A stretch of 64,000 nt of DNA, from the NCBI RefSeq assembly GCF_000012985.1, contig NC_007645.1, positions 1,426,001 to 1,490,000 on the forward strand. Reading direction: 5' to 3'. This DNA is from Hahella chejuensis KCTC 2396 (GTDB lineage Bacteria; Pseudomonadota; Gammaproteobacteria; Pseudomonadales; Oleiphilaceae). Every line of letters begins with the position of its first letter. The stretch's first letter is position 1. A program made the translations under genes and the position numbers. The notes under the pieces were generated by a model. It was not told the DNA's origin. It made no database searches and saw nothing but the letters and a program-made list of their open reading frames with translations. Of this stretch, positions 9,519-17,842 are shown in pieces.

Positions 9519-9929
9519 ATGAAATCCAAACGCCTGATTAAGCAAGTTACCGCTGTATTGCTGAGCATGAGCATGTTCGTATTGAGCTTGCAAAGTGCTG
9601 CGGTGCGTGCGGCGATGGTCTCAACTGACACTCAGATTCAGGTTGAGCAGCAAAACTATGATCGCGAGCAGATTATGCGCATTACCGGCTCTGACGAGGC
9701 GAAAGAAGTGTTGCTGAGCCTAGGTGTAAGCCAGGAAGACGTTGAAGCTCGCGTGGCGAATATGACTGCGGATGAAATCGCGGAGTTCAACAAACAAATT
9801 AATGAAATGCCAGCAGGCGCCAGTTCTGCGGTAGGTATTATCCTGGTGATTTTTGTTATTTTGATCGTGTTGGATCTGCTGGGAACAACCAACATCTTCC
9901 CTGTGATCAAACCCATTGGTAAGCGTTAA
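9519..9929 (+). CDS. PA2779-family small membrane protein
   Basis: 136 residues. ATG 9519 is chosen over 9513 because TGAGGA then has a normal seven-base spacing. The protein has an N-terminal hydrophobic signal, a charged middle region (LGVSQEDVEARVANMTADEI) and, after EMPAGASS, a strongly hydrophobic C-terminal helix (VGIILVIFVILIVLDLLG) with a short basic tail. This layout matches proteins named PA2779 family, which are typically encoded next to a PA2778-type C39-like peptidase, as here. No biochemical role is established. Confidence 0.8.
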   Translation: MKSKRLIKQVTAVLLSMSMFVLSLQSAAVRAAMVSTDTQIQVEQQNYDREQIMRITGSDEAKEVLLSLGVSQEDVEARVANMTADEIAEFNKQINEMPAGASSAVGIILVIFVILIVLDLLGTTNIFPVIKPIGKR

Positions 9930-9952
9930 GCCGACTTACCATTGTCAAAGCC

Positions 9953-10945
9953 TTGGTTAAGCAGGTTCAAGCTTATACAGCGGCGATTATGTTGATAATC
10001 GCCGCGGCGCTCTCCGGCTGCGGTTCCCTGCCGCAGTCCGCGGCGCTGATGGCGGAGCCGCCCAGCGATATCCCTCCTCAGGCGGAACTTACCGCAACCC
10101 CGTTTTATCCTCAATCTGAATATCAGTGTGGCCCGGCGGCATTGGCGACGGTGCTTACAACGCCCGAGCGGCCGGTTCAACCTGAAGACCTGGTTGGTTT
10201 GGTTTATGTACCGGACAGACAGGGAAGTTTCCAGGTGGAGATGGTCGCCGCCGCCCGCAGTTATGGGCGTCTTGCATATCCATTAAAACCCCGGATGGAA
10301 CATATCCTGCGCGAAGTGGCTGCGGGTCACCCTGTCTTGGTGTTTCAGAACCTGGGACTGAGTTGGAGCCCTGTCTGGCATTTCGCTGTAGTGGTGGGAT
10401 ACGACTTTACCAAGTCGGAAGTGATTCTGCGTTCAGGAACTACCGAGCGTGAAACGCTGTTGTTGCGCACCTTTGAACGCACCTGGAAAAATGGCGGCTA
10501 TTGGGCGCGAGTCATTTTGCCGTCTGGTGAGTTGCCCGCTACCGGGGAGCCTTTTCCTGTCGCCAAGGCGGCGCAGGATTTAGCGAATACGGGACACCCG
10601 CAGCAAGCCCGCGCCACTTATGCCGCAGCAGTAAAGCGTTGGCCGGAGTCCTCTATCTTGCAACTGGGGCTGGGGAATCTCGCCTATGCCGCCAAAGATT
10701 ACGCTGTGGCGGAAGCCGCCTTTCGGCGATTAGTGGCGCTGCAGCCGGAGAAGGCGGAGGGCTGGAATAATCTGTCTTATGCTCTCGCCCAGCAAGGGTG
10801 CGATGTGGCGGTGGAGGCGGCGCAATGCGCCCGCGCGCTGGCTCCTGGCGACGCCACTATCTCAACCACGTCGCAGGATGTGGCGGAGATTCTGGGGCGT
10901 AAGTCTGTCGTCGCATGTAGGATACCAGGCTGCCCGGCTTTGTAA
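9953..10945 (+). CDS. PA2778-family C39-like cysteine peptidase with TPR repeats, lipoprotein
   Basis: 330 residues from TTG 9953; the later ATG 9989 would remove the positively charged start of the signal peptide. The lipobox is LSGC. The peptidase domain (about 45-180) has the catalytic-Cys motif YQCGPAALA and the His motif WHFAVVVGYD, as in C39 bacteriocin-processing peptidases. The C-terminal half has tetratricopeptide-like repeats (HPQQARATYAAAVKRWPES, YAVAEAAFRRLVALQPEKAE). It follows the PA2779-type gene by 23 bases and ends two bases before the convergent kinase gene. Confidence 0.85.
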   Translation: MVKQVQAYTAAIMLIIAAALSGCGSLPQSAALMAEPPSDIPPQAELTATPFYPQSEYQCGPAALATVLTTPERPVQPEDLVGLVYVPDRQGSFQVEMVAAARSYGRLAYPLKPRMEHILREVAAGHPVLVFQNLGLSWSPVWHFAVVVGYDFTKSEVILRSGTTERETLLLRTFERTWKNGGYWARVILPSGELPATGEPFPVAKAAQDLANTGHPQQARATYAAAVKRWPESSILQLGLGNLAYAAKDYAVAEAAFRRLVALQPEKAEGWNNLSYALAQQGCDVAVEAAQCARALAPGDATISTTSQDVAEILGRKSVVACRIPGCPAL

Positions 10946-10947
10946 TC

Positions 10948-12252
10948 CTAAGTATCGCTGCTTAACGGGAACCTTACTATGACGCGGGTTCCCTTGCTCT
11001 CCTCGCTTTCTATGCGCAGCTCGCCGCCATGAGCTTTGGCGATTTGTCGACATAGATACAGCCCCAATCCAAGGCCGCCAGTGTGAGCCCGGGATTGGTC
11101 GCCGCGATAGAAGGGGTCCGTCAGCATGGCTAACTGCTCCGATTCGACGCCTTGGCCTTTGTCCTCGACCGTCAGCTCGCCATAATCCGGCTGTTGTCTC
11201 CAACTGGCGACAACGTCTTTGCCCTCTCCATGTTTCAACGCATTATCAATCAGATTGGCCGCCAGCAGTTTGAAACGTACAGGGTCCAAGCGCGCCAGAC
11301 TGTTCATCGAGCAATCAAGCCTGATTAGGTGGCGCTGTCTGGCGAAACGCTCTTCGATAAGCTCGCGTAACAATTTGGTTGCATCGATGTCGTGCAACTG
11401 GAGCGCACGATGACCTGTTTCCAGCCTTTCGCATTCCAGCAACTCGGTGATCAATCTGTTCATATGCTGTATTTCCCGCACCAGCTCACTGCGCTGTTGT
11501 TCGTCTTCAATCATCTCGCCAGCCACGCGCATACGGGTGAGGGGCGATCTGAGTTCATGGCTGATGGCCAGCAGCAACTGCCGCTTAGCGTTAAGCATGG
11601 ACTCAATCTGGGCGGACATAATGTTGAAGGTGTCGCTCAATTGCCCTAGTTCATCCTGTCTTAGGGTTGGGATACGTTGTTGAAAGTCGCCGCCAGCGAC
11701 TTTTTGCGCGGCCTGGTTCAGCCAGCCTATGGGTTTATGCAGTCGCTTAATGCTCAGAAAGCAGAGAAAGATCACCAGTAAGATCGACAGCAGCAGGGCG
11801 ACACCGGTAAAAGTCAGACCGTTCTCATTTTCAAATGGGCGGGCGTAGAAATAGATGGTGGCGTCCTGACGCGGAATTTGCAGGATGAAGTAGCGTCTCC
11901 AGTGGGTGAACTCGATACGCCCATCGCCAGCGTCGCGAAACTCAAGGTCCACGCTGGCGAACGGAGGCGTTTCGGACACCCAGGCTCCAGCGGAGTTTTT
12001 GACGCCGATCTGAGTATGGGTGCGGCTCTCTATAGAGGCTATGAGCGTCGAGTCGTAGGGTGGCTGGATATCTTTGCTGAGGGAGTAAAAGTAATCCGAA
12101 AAAATCTCTTTCCAGAAAACATGGGCGCGCTCTTGCGAAATATTCTGGAAGGCCGCCACGATAAGCAGTAATACCGCGAAGGCTGCAGCCAGAAATATCA
12201 TCATCAGCCTGACCGACAGAGAACGCTGACGTTGTCGTTTATGTTTGAGCAT
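10948..12252 (-). CDS. CpxA-like sensor histidine kinase
   Basis: 434 residues. Membrane segments near 15-37 and 150-170 flank a periplasmic sensor of about 110 residues. HAMP is followed by AISHELRSPLTRMRV with the phosphoacceptor His near 233, then NLIDNALKHG, EDKGQGV and GGLGLGLYLCRQIAKAHGG of the ATPase domain. The start codon overlaps the stop of the regulator gene by one base (TAATG), so both are translated together. The divergent Spy/CpxP-like gene supports a Cpx-type envelope-stress role; the sensor sequence itself does not prove orthology to CpxA. Confidence 0.88.
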   Translation of the reverse strand: MLKHKRQRQRSLSVRLMMIFLAAAFAVLLLIVAAFQNISQERAHVFWKEIFSDYFYSLSKDIQPPYDSTLIASIESRTHTQIGVKNSAGAWVSETPPFASVDLEFRDAGDGRIEFTHWRRYFILQIPRQDATIYFYARPFENENGLTFTGVALLLSILLVIFLCFLSIKRLHKPIGWLNQAAQKVAGGDFQQRIPTLRQDELGQLSDTFNIMSAQIESMLNAKRQLLLAISHELRSPLTRMRVAGEMIEDEQQRSELVREIQHMNRLITELLECERLETGHRALQLHDIDATKLLRELIEERFARQRHLIRLDCSMNSLARLDPVRFKLLAANLIDNALKHGEGKDVVASWRQQPDYGELTVEDKGQGVESEQLAMLTDPFYRGDQSRAHTGGLGLGLYLCRQIAKAHGGELRIESEESKGTRVIVRFPLSSDT

Positions 12253-12932
12253 TACAGCGCTTCTCCGACAAATCGGTAGCCGGCTCCCCAGACGGTCTTT
12301 ATGAACTCCCTTTTACTTTTGGTCTTCATTTTTTGACGCAGACGGCTGACCGTAATGTCGATCGCGCGGGAGAACAGCTCTACTTCAGTACCTTTGAGGC
12401 TGTTCATGATTTCGTCGCGGGAAAACACTTTACCGGGTGCGGAGGCGAATAGCTGAAGCAGGCGGAACTCGGATGTGGTCAGTGTAAGCGGACGCCCGGC
12501 CACCAGCACTTCTTGCGTCGTCAGGTTAATTTCCAAATCGCGGAAATACATGAGGGGAACCGGTTTTTCCGTAGAGGCGTGGCGACGGGTGATGCTTTGA
12601 ATGCGCGCAGCGAGCTCCCTTGGTTCAAAAGGTTTCGGCAGATAGTCGTCGGCGCCTATCTCCAATCCAACGATGCGATCCGTCACTTCGCCGCGGGCAG
12701 TCAACATAATGATTGGCGTCGTGTAGTCATGGCGAAGCTTGCGGCACACGGAAAATCCGTCTTCCTCCGGCAACATGACGTCCAGAATAATGGCGTCGGG
12801 CTGGCTTTGCTTTAACTGCGCATAGGCGATTGACGGCGCGGAAGCATGGCGCAGTTCCCAGCCGAATCGCTGAAAGTAGCGGTTTAACAGGCGCGCCAGG
12901 TCATTATCGTCATCAATCAGCAACAAGTTCAT
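12252..12932 (-). CDS. CpxR-like OmpR-family response regulator
   Basis: 226 residues from ATG 12932. The receiver domain has LLIDDDN, phosphoacceptor Asp51 in IILDVMLPEEDG, TARGE and the Lys in YLPKPF. The C-terminal winged helix (about 130-225) has LTTSEFRLLQLFASAPGKVFSR and a terminal GAGYRFV. It is transcribed first, ahead of the kinase. The divergent gene at 13317 is a likely target. An upstream 25-residue extension is possible but lacks similarity to the family. Confidence 0.9.
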   Translation of the reverse strand: MNLLLIDDDNDLARLLNRYFQRFGWELRHASAPSIAYAQLKQSQPDAIILDVMLPEEDGFSVCRKLRHDYTTPIIMLTARGEVTDRIVGLEIGADDYLPKPFEPRELAARIQSITRRHASTEKPVPLMYFRDLEINLTTQEVLVAGRPLTLTTSEFRLLQLFASAPGKVFSRDEIMNSLKGTEVELFSRAIDITVSRLRQKMKTKSKREFIKTVWGAGYRFVGEAL

Positions 12933-13129
12933 AAGTGTTCGTGGCGAAAAAAAGGGGGAAATCGGAATTACATCATAGTGCGGCTGTAAGCGGCGCTGTA
13001 GCGGCAAAGTTTCAGGAATTTGTTTTCTATTTTAAAAATTCCTTTTTAATCATGAAGATAAAGCGTTACAAAGTGAAACAAGCCGATACGACGATGAAAA
13101 GAATACCCGCGCGCGTAAACCTACACTGA

Positions 13130-13273
13130 GCATGTTGATCATCATGTTATTAATCAGGCAGACAAATAGCTTCCTTCTATTTGTCTGCAACGACAGGGCC
13201 TGCACAGGTCAGGCCCTGTCTCCCGCGGCTAGACGCCGCGCAGGCGCATCCATGCGCCTGATGATTAACATGC
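13130..13273. other. Cloverleaf-like palindromic element with four nested hairpins
   Basis: A 13-bp outer stem (GCATGTTGATCAT at 13130-13142 with ATGATTAACATGC at 13261-13273, one G-T wobble) encloses four perfect hairpins: 13158-13188 (12 bp, arm GCAGACAAATAG), 13192-13220 (11 bp, arm GACAGGGCCTG), 13224-13240 (6 bp, CGCGGC) and 13241-13260 (9 bp, CAGGCGCAT). Hairpins 3 and 4 and the outer stem abut without gaps. It lies between the CpxR-like and Spy-like genes, ending 43 bases before the latter. It could be a structured leader RNA, a small RNA, or a palindromic mobile repeat. I recognise no known family. Confidence 0.8.
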
Positions 13274-13316
13274 CAATATCATTGCCATATTAATAACTAT
13301 CACGAGGAAACGCGTT

Positions 13317-13766
13317 ATGAAAATGGGTAAGTACGTAACAAAGCCTATGTTGTTGATACTGGTCGCCGCCATTTCTCTAGGAGCCATGGCCTGTCGCTAT
13401 GACCCTGAAAAACGATGGGAGCACGCCAAAGAGTGGGTCAGTGATGAACTGGAACTCAATACAGAACAGCAAGTGATCCTGGATGAATTGCTTGCGCAGA
13501 TCCAGGCGGCGAAACAGAAAATGAAATCGGAGCGGGAAAGCGCTCGTGAATTGCTGATCGGGCAGATCAACAGCGAGCAACTGGATGAAGCAAAAATTCT
13601 GACGGCATTCGAAGCGCATCAACAGCAAATGAATGAGACCGTCGCCAGTTTACTGCCAACTCTGACCAGACTGCACAGCACCCTGACTCCTGAACAGAAA
13701 GCCACGTTGGTGGCGTTTATAGAAAAACACGCTAAACGCGGGTTTCATGGGGGGAGAGACTGGTAG
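13317..13766 (+). CDS. Spy/CpxP-family periplasmic protein
   Basis: 149 residues. ATG 13317 follows CGAGGAAA. A signal peptide ends near Cys26 (LGAMAC), a weak lipobox that may allow acylation. The mature protein is almost wholly helical, with a LTPEQKATLVAFIEK segment like the LTxxQ repeat of CpxP and Spy, and a His/Gly/Arg-rich end. Family members are ATP-independent chaperones or metal sensors and feed back on CpxA. It is divergent from the CpxRA-like pair. A weak direct repeat GTTAC-N5-GAAAC at 13065-13079 only partly matches the CpxR consensus. Confidence 0.82.
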   Translation: MKMGKYVTKPMLLILVAAISLGAMACRYDPEKRWEHAKEWVSDELELNTEQQVILDELLAQIQAAKQKMKSERESARELLIGQINSEQLDEAKILTAFEAHQQQMNETVASLLPTLTRLHSTLTPEQKATLVAFIEKHAKRGFHGGRDW

Positions 13767-13796
13767 GCATATAGCTTGACTGATAATTCAAGGTCG

Positions 13797-14930
13797 TTAA
13801 TGAACGCTTTTCTCTAGAATACTTCCTGTGGCCTTATGCGTGGGGGAGGTGTTTTTGGAAAGGCGTTTTATCTTTTTCGCCAACCGTATGGAAGGGCGCT
13901 CAACCATCCAATAAAGACATTGCGCCGCAACAAGGCTGACTATCAATCCCAGTAAAAACAGAAGCATGGATAAAAACGGCGTTATGATTTGGTCTTCCAG
14001 CAGTCGTTTGCCAAAAGAGACGGCTTTCCAACCGATGTCGGAATGTACCAGATAGAGGCTGTAGGATATTTTCCCCAAGTATTGCAGAGGCCATTGCGCC
14101 AATCCTGTGGTGAGCCAGCCTGCCAGGCCAAATAGGTAGATAAGGGCCACACTGGCGAGCCCTACGATGACATATCCGTTCACACTGGCGGTGCTTTGGA
14201 GTAATACTTCTACGCCCACGAACGCAAAAAACAGGTACTTCATCCAGGCTACACCGCTTAATGCAAAATAAGCCGATACTCCGAGAAAGAAATAATGCCA
14301 GTAAGGGAGAAACAAGCCTTGCAGCAGACCGGGTAACGTTTTATGGGTTTGTAGAACGGATATGACGCCTATAGCGAACATAAACAGTAAGCTGTATCGC
14401 AATACGTCGATATTGCGCCATGCCTTAAGCTTATTGGCCAACACATACACCAGGACTAAAAACAGGTAGAGTTGGACTTCAATGCAGAGTGTCCAATACA
14501 CCTCTGATATCACAGGTGGATATCCTAAAAAATATTGCAGGTAAAAAATATGCGCGATGACGTTTTCCACTGATGGGTATATCTGCGCCACCTGAAATAC
14601 TCTTTGCACCAGCAGCGCCAGGATTATTGTGATGGCGATGGAAGCCCAATAAGGCGGATCAAGGCGTACCGCCCGGCGCAGTGCAAATTTTCCCATGTAA
14701 CGAAAGTCAGCGCCCTCGCAACGAACAGTGTGAGCGATAACGAAGCCGCTCAATACGAAAAATGTCGATACGCCGAGATAGCCATAATTAAGCGTCGCGC
14801 GTATGGGCTCGGGCAACCAATGGAGTTCGCGCCACAGGTTTATGTATAAGTGAAAAAACACTACCGCCAATGCAGCGACGCCGCGCAATGCATCCAACGC
14901 TTTGAACCGGCCCCCTTCCTCCATCTTCAT
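13797..14930 (-). CDS. Acyltransferase family 3 (OafA/YrhL-type) membrane protein
   Basis: 377 residues from ATG 14930, which has AGGAG six bases upstream; a longer start at 15002 lacks this. The signature LDALRGVAALAVVFFH with the catalytic His opens the protein, followed by about ten membrane helices and FVLSGFVIAH, RRAVRLDPPYW, and YSLYLVHSD. These enzymes transfer acyl groups, commonly O-acetyl, onto cell-surface polysaccharides. The substrate cannot be read from the sequence, and no polysaccharide cluster adjoins it. Confidence 0.88.
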   Translation of the reverse strand: MKMEEGGRFKALDALRGVAALAVVFFHLYINLWRELHWLPEPIRATLNYGYLGVSTFFVLSGFVIAHTVRCEGADFRYMGKFALRRAVRLDPPYWASIAITIILALLVQRVFQVAQIYPSVENVIAHIFYLQYFLGYPPVISEVYWTLCIEVQLYLFLVLVYVLANKLKAWRNIDVLRYSLLFMFAIGVISVLQTHKTLPGLLQGLFLPYWHYFFLGVSAYFALSGVAWMKYLFFAFVGVEVLLQSTASVNGYVIVGLASVALIYLFGLAGWLTTGLAQWPLQYLGKISYSLYLVHSDIGWKAVSFGKRLLEDQIITPFLSMLLFLLGLIVSLVAAQCLYWMVERPSIRLAKKIKRLSKNTSPTHKATGSILEKSVH

Positions 14931-15175
14931 TCGAGTCTCCTGTTTGGTCTGCTTCGAAGCAGACCGGCGCCATAATTTCATGTGCGGCTGATTGGCTTTC
15001 AATACAGTATATCCTTTTGCTGAGGACTGACTGTGCAGTTGCGCAGATTACACAATCGTTTACATCGGATTGCCTGCCGGGGTTTGGTTTAAACTTTTCC
15101 TGCTACTAAACTCAAGATATGAGAAAAGAAGTTGGCCACACATAAAACCTGTTAGATGTGAAGGAAGGTTGCGCA

Positions 15176-16117
15176 ATGTTAAAAACCGAAGACCAGTTAT
15201 GCGAGATTCTCAGTGGGATCGGTTATGACGAACATGAAATCGTAATGATGGATGTTCCGGGCGTCGCGCGGAAGGCCTTCGCTGTTGAAATTACCGCCGG
15301 AGAGGCGATGGATTTGTGGGCGGAGTTTCGTTCTATCTCCGAGCAGACCGGCATGTGGCCGGTGTTGCATGCCTGCTGGTTGAATGATGCCGGCAGCTGG
15401 CGCGAGGCGGTGCTTAACGAGGATGCGTTTATGCGGCGTCCTTATGGATGGGAGCCGTCGGGAGCGGATCGGGACCTGTCGCCAGAAGCGATATGCGCAG
15501 GCGCGGCGGCGGCCGATATCAAGGCGATCCTGGCCAGCCATGATCGTTTGTATTCAGAAGATCTGGAAGAGAACTTTGAGTATAGCCTGGGCCATACTAA
15601 AGAGCGCTTTGGTAAAGTTCCTTCCCTGGATGAAATCAATAAATTGATCGCCGAGAAACAGATCAATGGCTACTTTGAGTTTGAGCGCTGGATGTTGGAA
15701 TGGGAAATTCAATACTCCGGCGCTGGAGACGTACTGGAGCCTGAGTACTGTGATCATATCGATTGGTATGAGCCCCAGGGACAGGCGCAGGCGTTGATGC
15801 TGTTGCCGACCACCAAACCTTGGGAGGCGCTGGCGTATATGCACTGGTACGGCGCGGAAAATGTAGGATCGGAAGCCAGTATCGCCATGTTGCGGCGCTG
15901 GCATGACAAGTACGGGGCAGAGCTGGTGGCTCATTACGGAACCATGCTGCAATTCAACGCCAAGTCGGGGCCAAAGGATATTTTCGAATCTTTCGAGCTG
16001 GCCTGTGAGCAGGAAGCGCTGGCGCCTTGCACCACTGCGCTGGCGGGGGTGTTACTGCGTGATCATGCCCGTTCGCTCATGAAAACCCGTCGTTGGTTTT
16101 TACACGAGCGCCCCTGA
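15176..16117 (+). CDS. DUF4253 domain protein
   Basis: 313 residues from ATG 15176, which has AAGGAAGG seven bases upstream; an upstream GTG at 15158 overlaps that site. The C-terminal third (about 205-290) carries PWEALAYMHWYGAEN and LLRRWHDKYGAELVAHYG, typical of DUF4253. The N-terminal part is acidic and rich in aromatic residues. No signal peptide or membrane segment is seen, so it is probably cytoplasmic. Function is unknown. It stands alone between the acyltransferase and soxR. Confidence 0.75.
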   Translation: MLKTEDQLCEILSGIGYDEHEIVMMDVPGVARKAFAVEITAGEAMDLWAEFRSISEQTGMWPVLHACWLNDAGSWREAVLNEDAFMRRPYGWEPSGADRDLSPEAICAGAAAADIKAILASHDRLYSEDLEENFEYSLGHTKERFGKVPSLDEINKLIAEKQINGYFEFERWMLEWEIQYSGAGDVLEPEYCDHIDWYEPQGQAQALMLLPTTKPWEALAYMHWYGAENVGSEASIAMLRRWHDKYGAELVAHYGTMLQFNAKSGPKDIFESFELACEQEALAPCTTALAGVLLRDHARSLMKTRRWFLHERP

Positions 16118-16162
16118 ATTTCAGGGCTTACAAGTGAAGTAACCGTCCCGTCGCGAGCGGGG

Positions 16163-16624
16163 TTAATCCCGTTCTAATAAGTGCGGCCCGGGGCCTTGCT
16201 CAGCCAACTCGTCCCAGGGATTGCGAAGAGGGCAATCCTCCATCGACAGGCAGCCGCAACCAATGCATTCATCCAGTTGATCCCTTAACTGAGTCAGCTT
16301 GCGTATTCGGTCATTCAGCACTTGTTTCCATTGTTCTGATAAACGCCGCCAATCCGCTGCGCTGGGCGCACGCCCTTCGGGCAAAGTGGACAAGGCCTCT
16401 TTTATCGCTGACAAAGGCACGCCGGTGCGTTGCGCTACCTTGATAATCGCCACTCTCCGCAGGACGCCTCTTGGATAGCGACGTTGATTGCCGGAGTTGC
16501 GATTGCTCTTCAGCAGTCCTTTGGATTCGTAGAAATGTAAGGTGGACACGGCGACGCCGCTACGCTTCGCCACCTCTCCAACGCTGAGTTCTTTGTAAGC
16601 GTTACGGGCGTTGAGTTGCGCCAT
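16163..16624 (-). CDS. soxR: Redox-sensing transcriptional activator SoxR
   Basis: 153 residues of the MerR family. The helix-turn-helix [20 protein letters not shown] begins the DNA-binding domain, followed by the dimer helix and a C-terminal cluster with Cys120, Cys123, Cys125 and Cys131 ([12 protein letters not shown]) that ligate the [2Fe-2S] centre. Oxidation of the cluster by redox-cycling compounds activates transcription from promoters with 19-bp spacers. Such a promoter lies 10 bases away, facing the flavin reductase gene. No soxS is present, consistent with direct SoxR control outside the enterics. Confidence 0.95.
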   Translation of the reverse strand: MAQLNARNAYKELSVGEVAKRSGVAVSTLHFYESKGLLKSNRNSGNQRRYPRGVLRRVAIIKVAQRTGVPLSAIKEALSTLPEGRAPSAADWRRLSEQWKQVLNDRIRKLTQLRDQLDECIGCGCLSMEDCPLRNPWDELAEQGPGPHLLERD

Positions 16625-16634
16625 AAAAAACCTC

Positions 16635-16665
16635 TTGACCTAAAGTTAAGTTGAGGTTTTACACT
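16635..16665 (+). promoter_or_regulatory. SoxR-controlled promoter with 19-bp spacer
   Basis: The -35 element TTGACC (16635-16640) and -10 element TACACT (16660-16665) are separated by 19 bases, the elongated spacing used by MerR-family activators. The SoxR box CCTAAAGTTAAGTTGAGG (16639-16656) differs from the dyad CCTCAAGTTAACTTGAGG at two positions. It drives the flavin reductase gene at 16705. Confidence 0.9.
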
Positions 16666-16704
16666 GCCGCAGACTTGATAACAACCTCTATGGAGTCATG
16701 ACTT

Positions 16705-17286
16705 ATGGGCAATGATATTAACGTGGCGTTGATCTATGGCAGCACTCGGGAAGGGCGCTTTTGCGACAAGGTGGCGCGCTGGGCTGGCGGACGTATTCTC
16801 AATTACCAGGGATTGAGTCTGGATATGATTGATCCGGCGGAGCTGGCGCTGCCTCCGTACCATCAACGCGAGCGCCCTCCTGCGGTCGAAGCGCTTTGTC
16901 GTCGCGTCGGACAGGCGGACGCATTTGTTATCGTGACGCCGGAATATAACCACGGCTATCCCGCGCCGCTAAAGTTCGTGATTGATTCCGTTAATAGCGA
17001 ATGGCGCGCCAAGCCGGTGGCGTTTGTGTCCTATGGCGGTATTTCCGGCGGCCTGCGGGCGGTGGAGCAATTGCGACTGGTGTTTGCGGAGCTGCACGCA
17101 GTGACCGTAAGAGACACCGTCAGTTTCGCCAGCGCCTGGGAGCAATTCGACGAGAATGGCGAGCTGCTGGCTCCCGCTCGGGCGCAAAAGTCCATGGACA
17201 TTATGCTGGACCGACTGGTTTGGTGGGCGCAGGCGCTGCGAGGGGCGCGTCAGACAACGCCTTACGACAGTCGACAGGCGGCCTGA
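16705..17286 (+). CDS. NADPH-dependent FMN reductase, SoxR target
   Basis: 193 residues with a flavodoxin-like fold. ALIYGSTREGRFCDKVARW forms the phosphate-binding loop for FMN, and VIVTPEYNHGYPAPLK and VSYGGISGGLRAVEQLR complete the flavin site. It reduces FMN or quinones with NADPH. The upstream SoxR-type promoter indicates induction by redox-cycling drugs or oxidative stress. GGAG lies upstream of ATG 16705. Confidence 0.9.
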   Translation: MGNDINVALIYGSTREGRFCDKVARWAGGRILNYQGLSLDMIDPAELALPPYHQRERPPAVEALCRRVGQADAFVIVTPEYNHGYPAPLKFVIDSVNSEWRAKPVAFVSYGGISGGLRAVEQLRLVFAELHAVTVRDTVSFASAWEQFDENGELLAPARAQKSMDIMLDRLVWWAQALRGARQTTPYDSRQAA

Positions 17287-17295
17287 TGGATTCTG

Positions 17296-17565
17296 TCAGT
17301 GGGAGGGGCGGCGGCGCAAAAACAGCGCCATCGCTCCCAGCCCCAGAAGCGCGATATGAGCTGGCTCCAGCGCGGTCAGGTTAGGTTGCGACGTGGACTG
17401 TGCGTTGGCGTGGTATATCGGCAAATCCGCACTTTGTAACTGGGTCTCGGCTTCAAGCGGGGCCGGCGCCTGATCGCTAACGTTGGCTTGCGTCGCCAGT
17501 GTGGACGCCGCTGCTGCTGAGCACAGCGATGAGGCCGCAATGAATAGAATCGCTTTGAACTGCAT
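17296..17565 (-). CDS. Small secreted protein with PEP-CTERM-like C-terminal tail
   Basis: 89 residues. An N-terminal signal peptide (FIAASSLCSAAAAS) is followed by a short polar region and a C-terminal tripartite tail: EPAH, a hydrophobic helix (IALLGLGAMALFL) and RRRPSH. This resembles the PEP-CTERM sorting signal, though the first motif reads LEP rather than PEP. Exosortase would cleave and sort such a protein, but no exosortase gene is in the window. It is convergent with the flavin reductase gene, ten bases apart. Confidence 0.6.
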   Translation of the reverse strand: MQFKAILFIAASSLCSAAAASTLATQANVSDQAPAPLEAETQLQSADLPIYHANAQSTSQPNLTALEPAHIALLGLGAMALFLRRRPSH

Positions 17566-17842
17566 AGGCCTTTTATCTTTAGTGAGTTGGATAGATACAT
17601 GCTGACGGGATCTCTCATTCCGAGAGAGCAGTCATGATACCTTTTGCTACGACGCAGTGTGTCGCACCAGAGACGAAATGAATGAATTCGAAGTGCGCGA
17701 TATACAGGATATCCTGAATAGAGAGTTGGCTTTCGCTGACGCGCGGCGGCGTCCCCAGATGGGGCTCGGTGGTTGACGCGTTCCATGAAAAGCTGCTGAA
17801 ACCACCTAAATCTCAGCGTTTTTTCATATAAACATCGACTTA

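Noticed and set aside
13065-13079. CpxR box
   Set aside because: GTTAC-N5-GAAAC differs from GTAAA-N5-GTAAA at several positions; not enough for a feature of its own.
17678-17776. 33-codon plus-strand reading frame between the PEP-CTERM-like gene and the LuxR-type gene
   Set aside because: Weak ribosome site, no recognisable domain and no conservation evidence. Could be real but cannot be supported.
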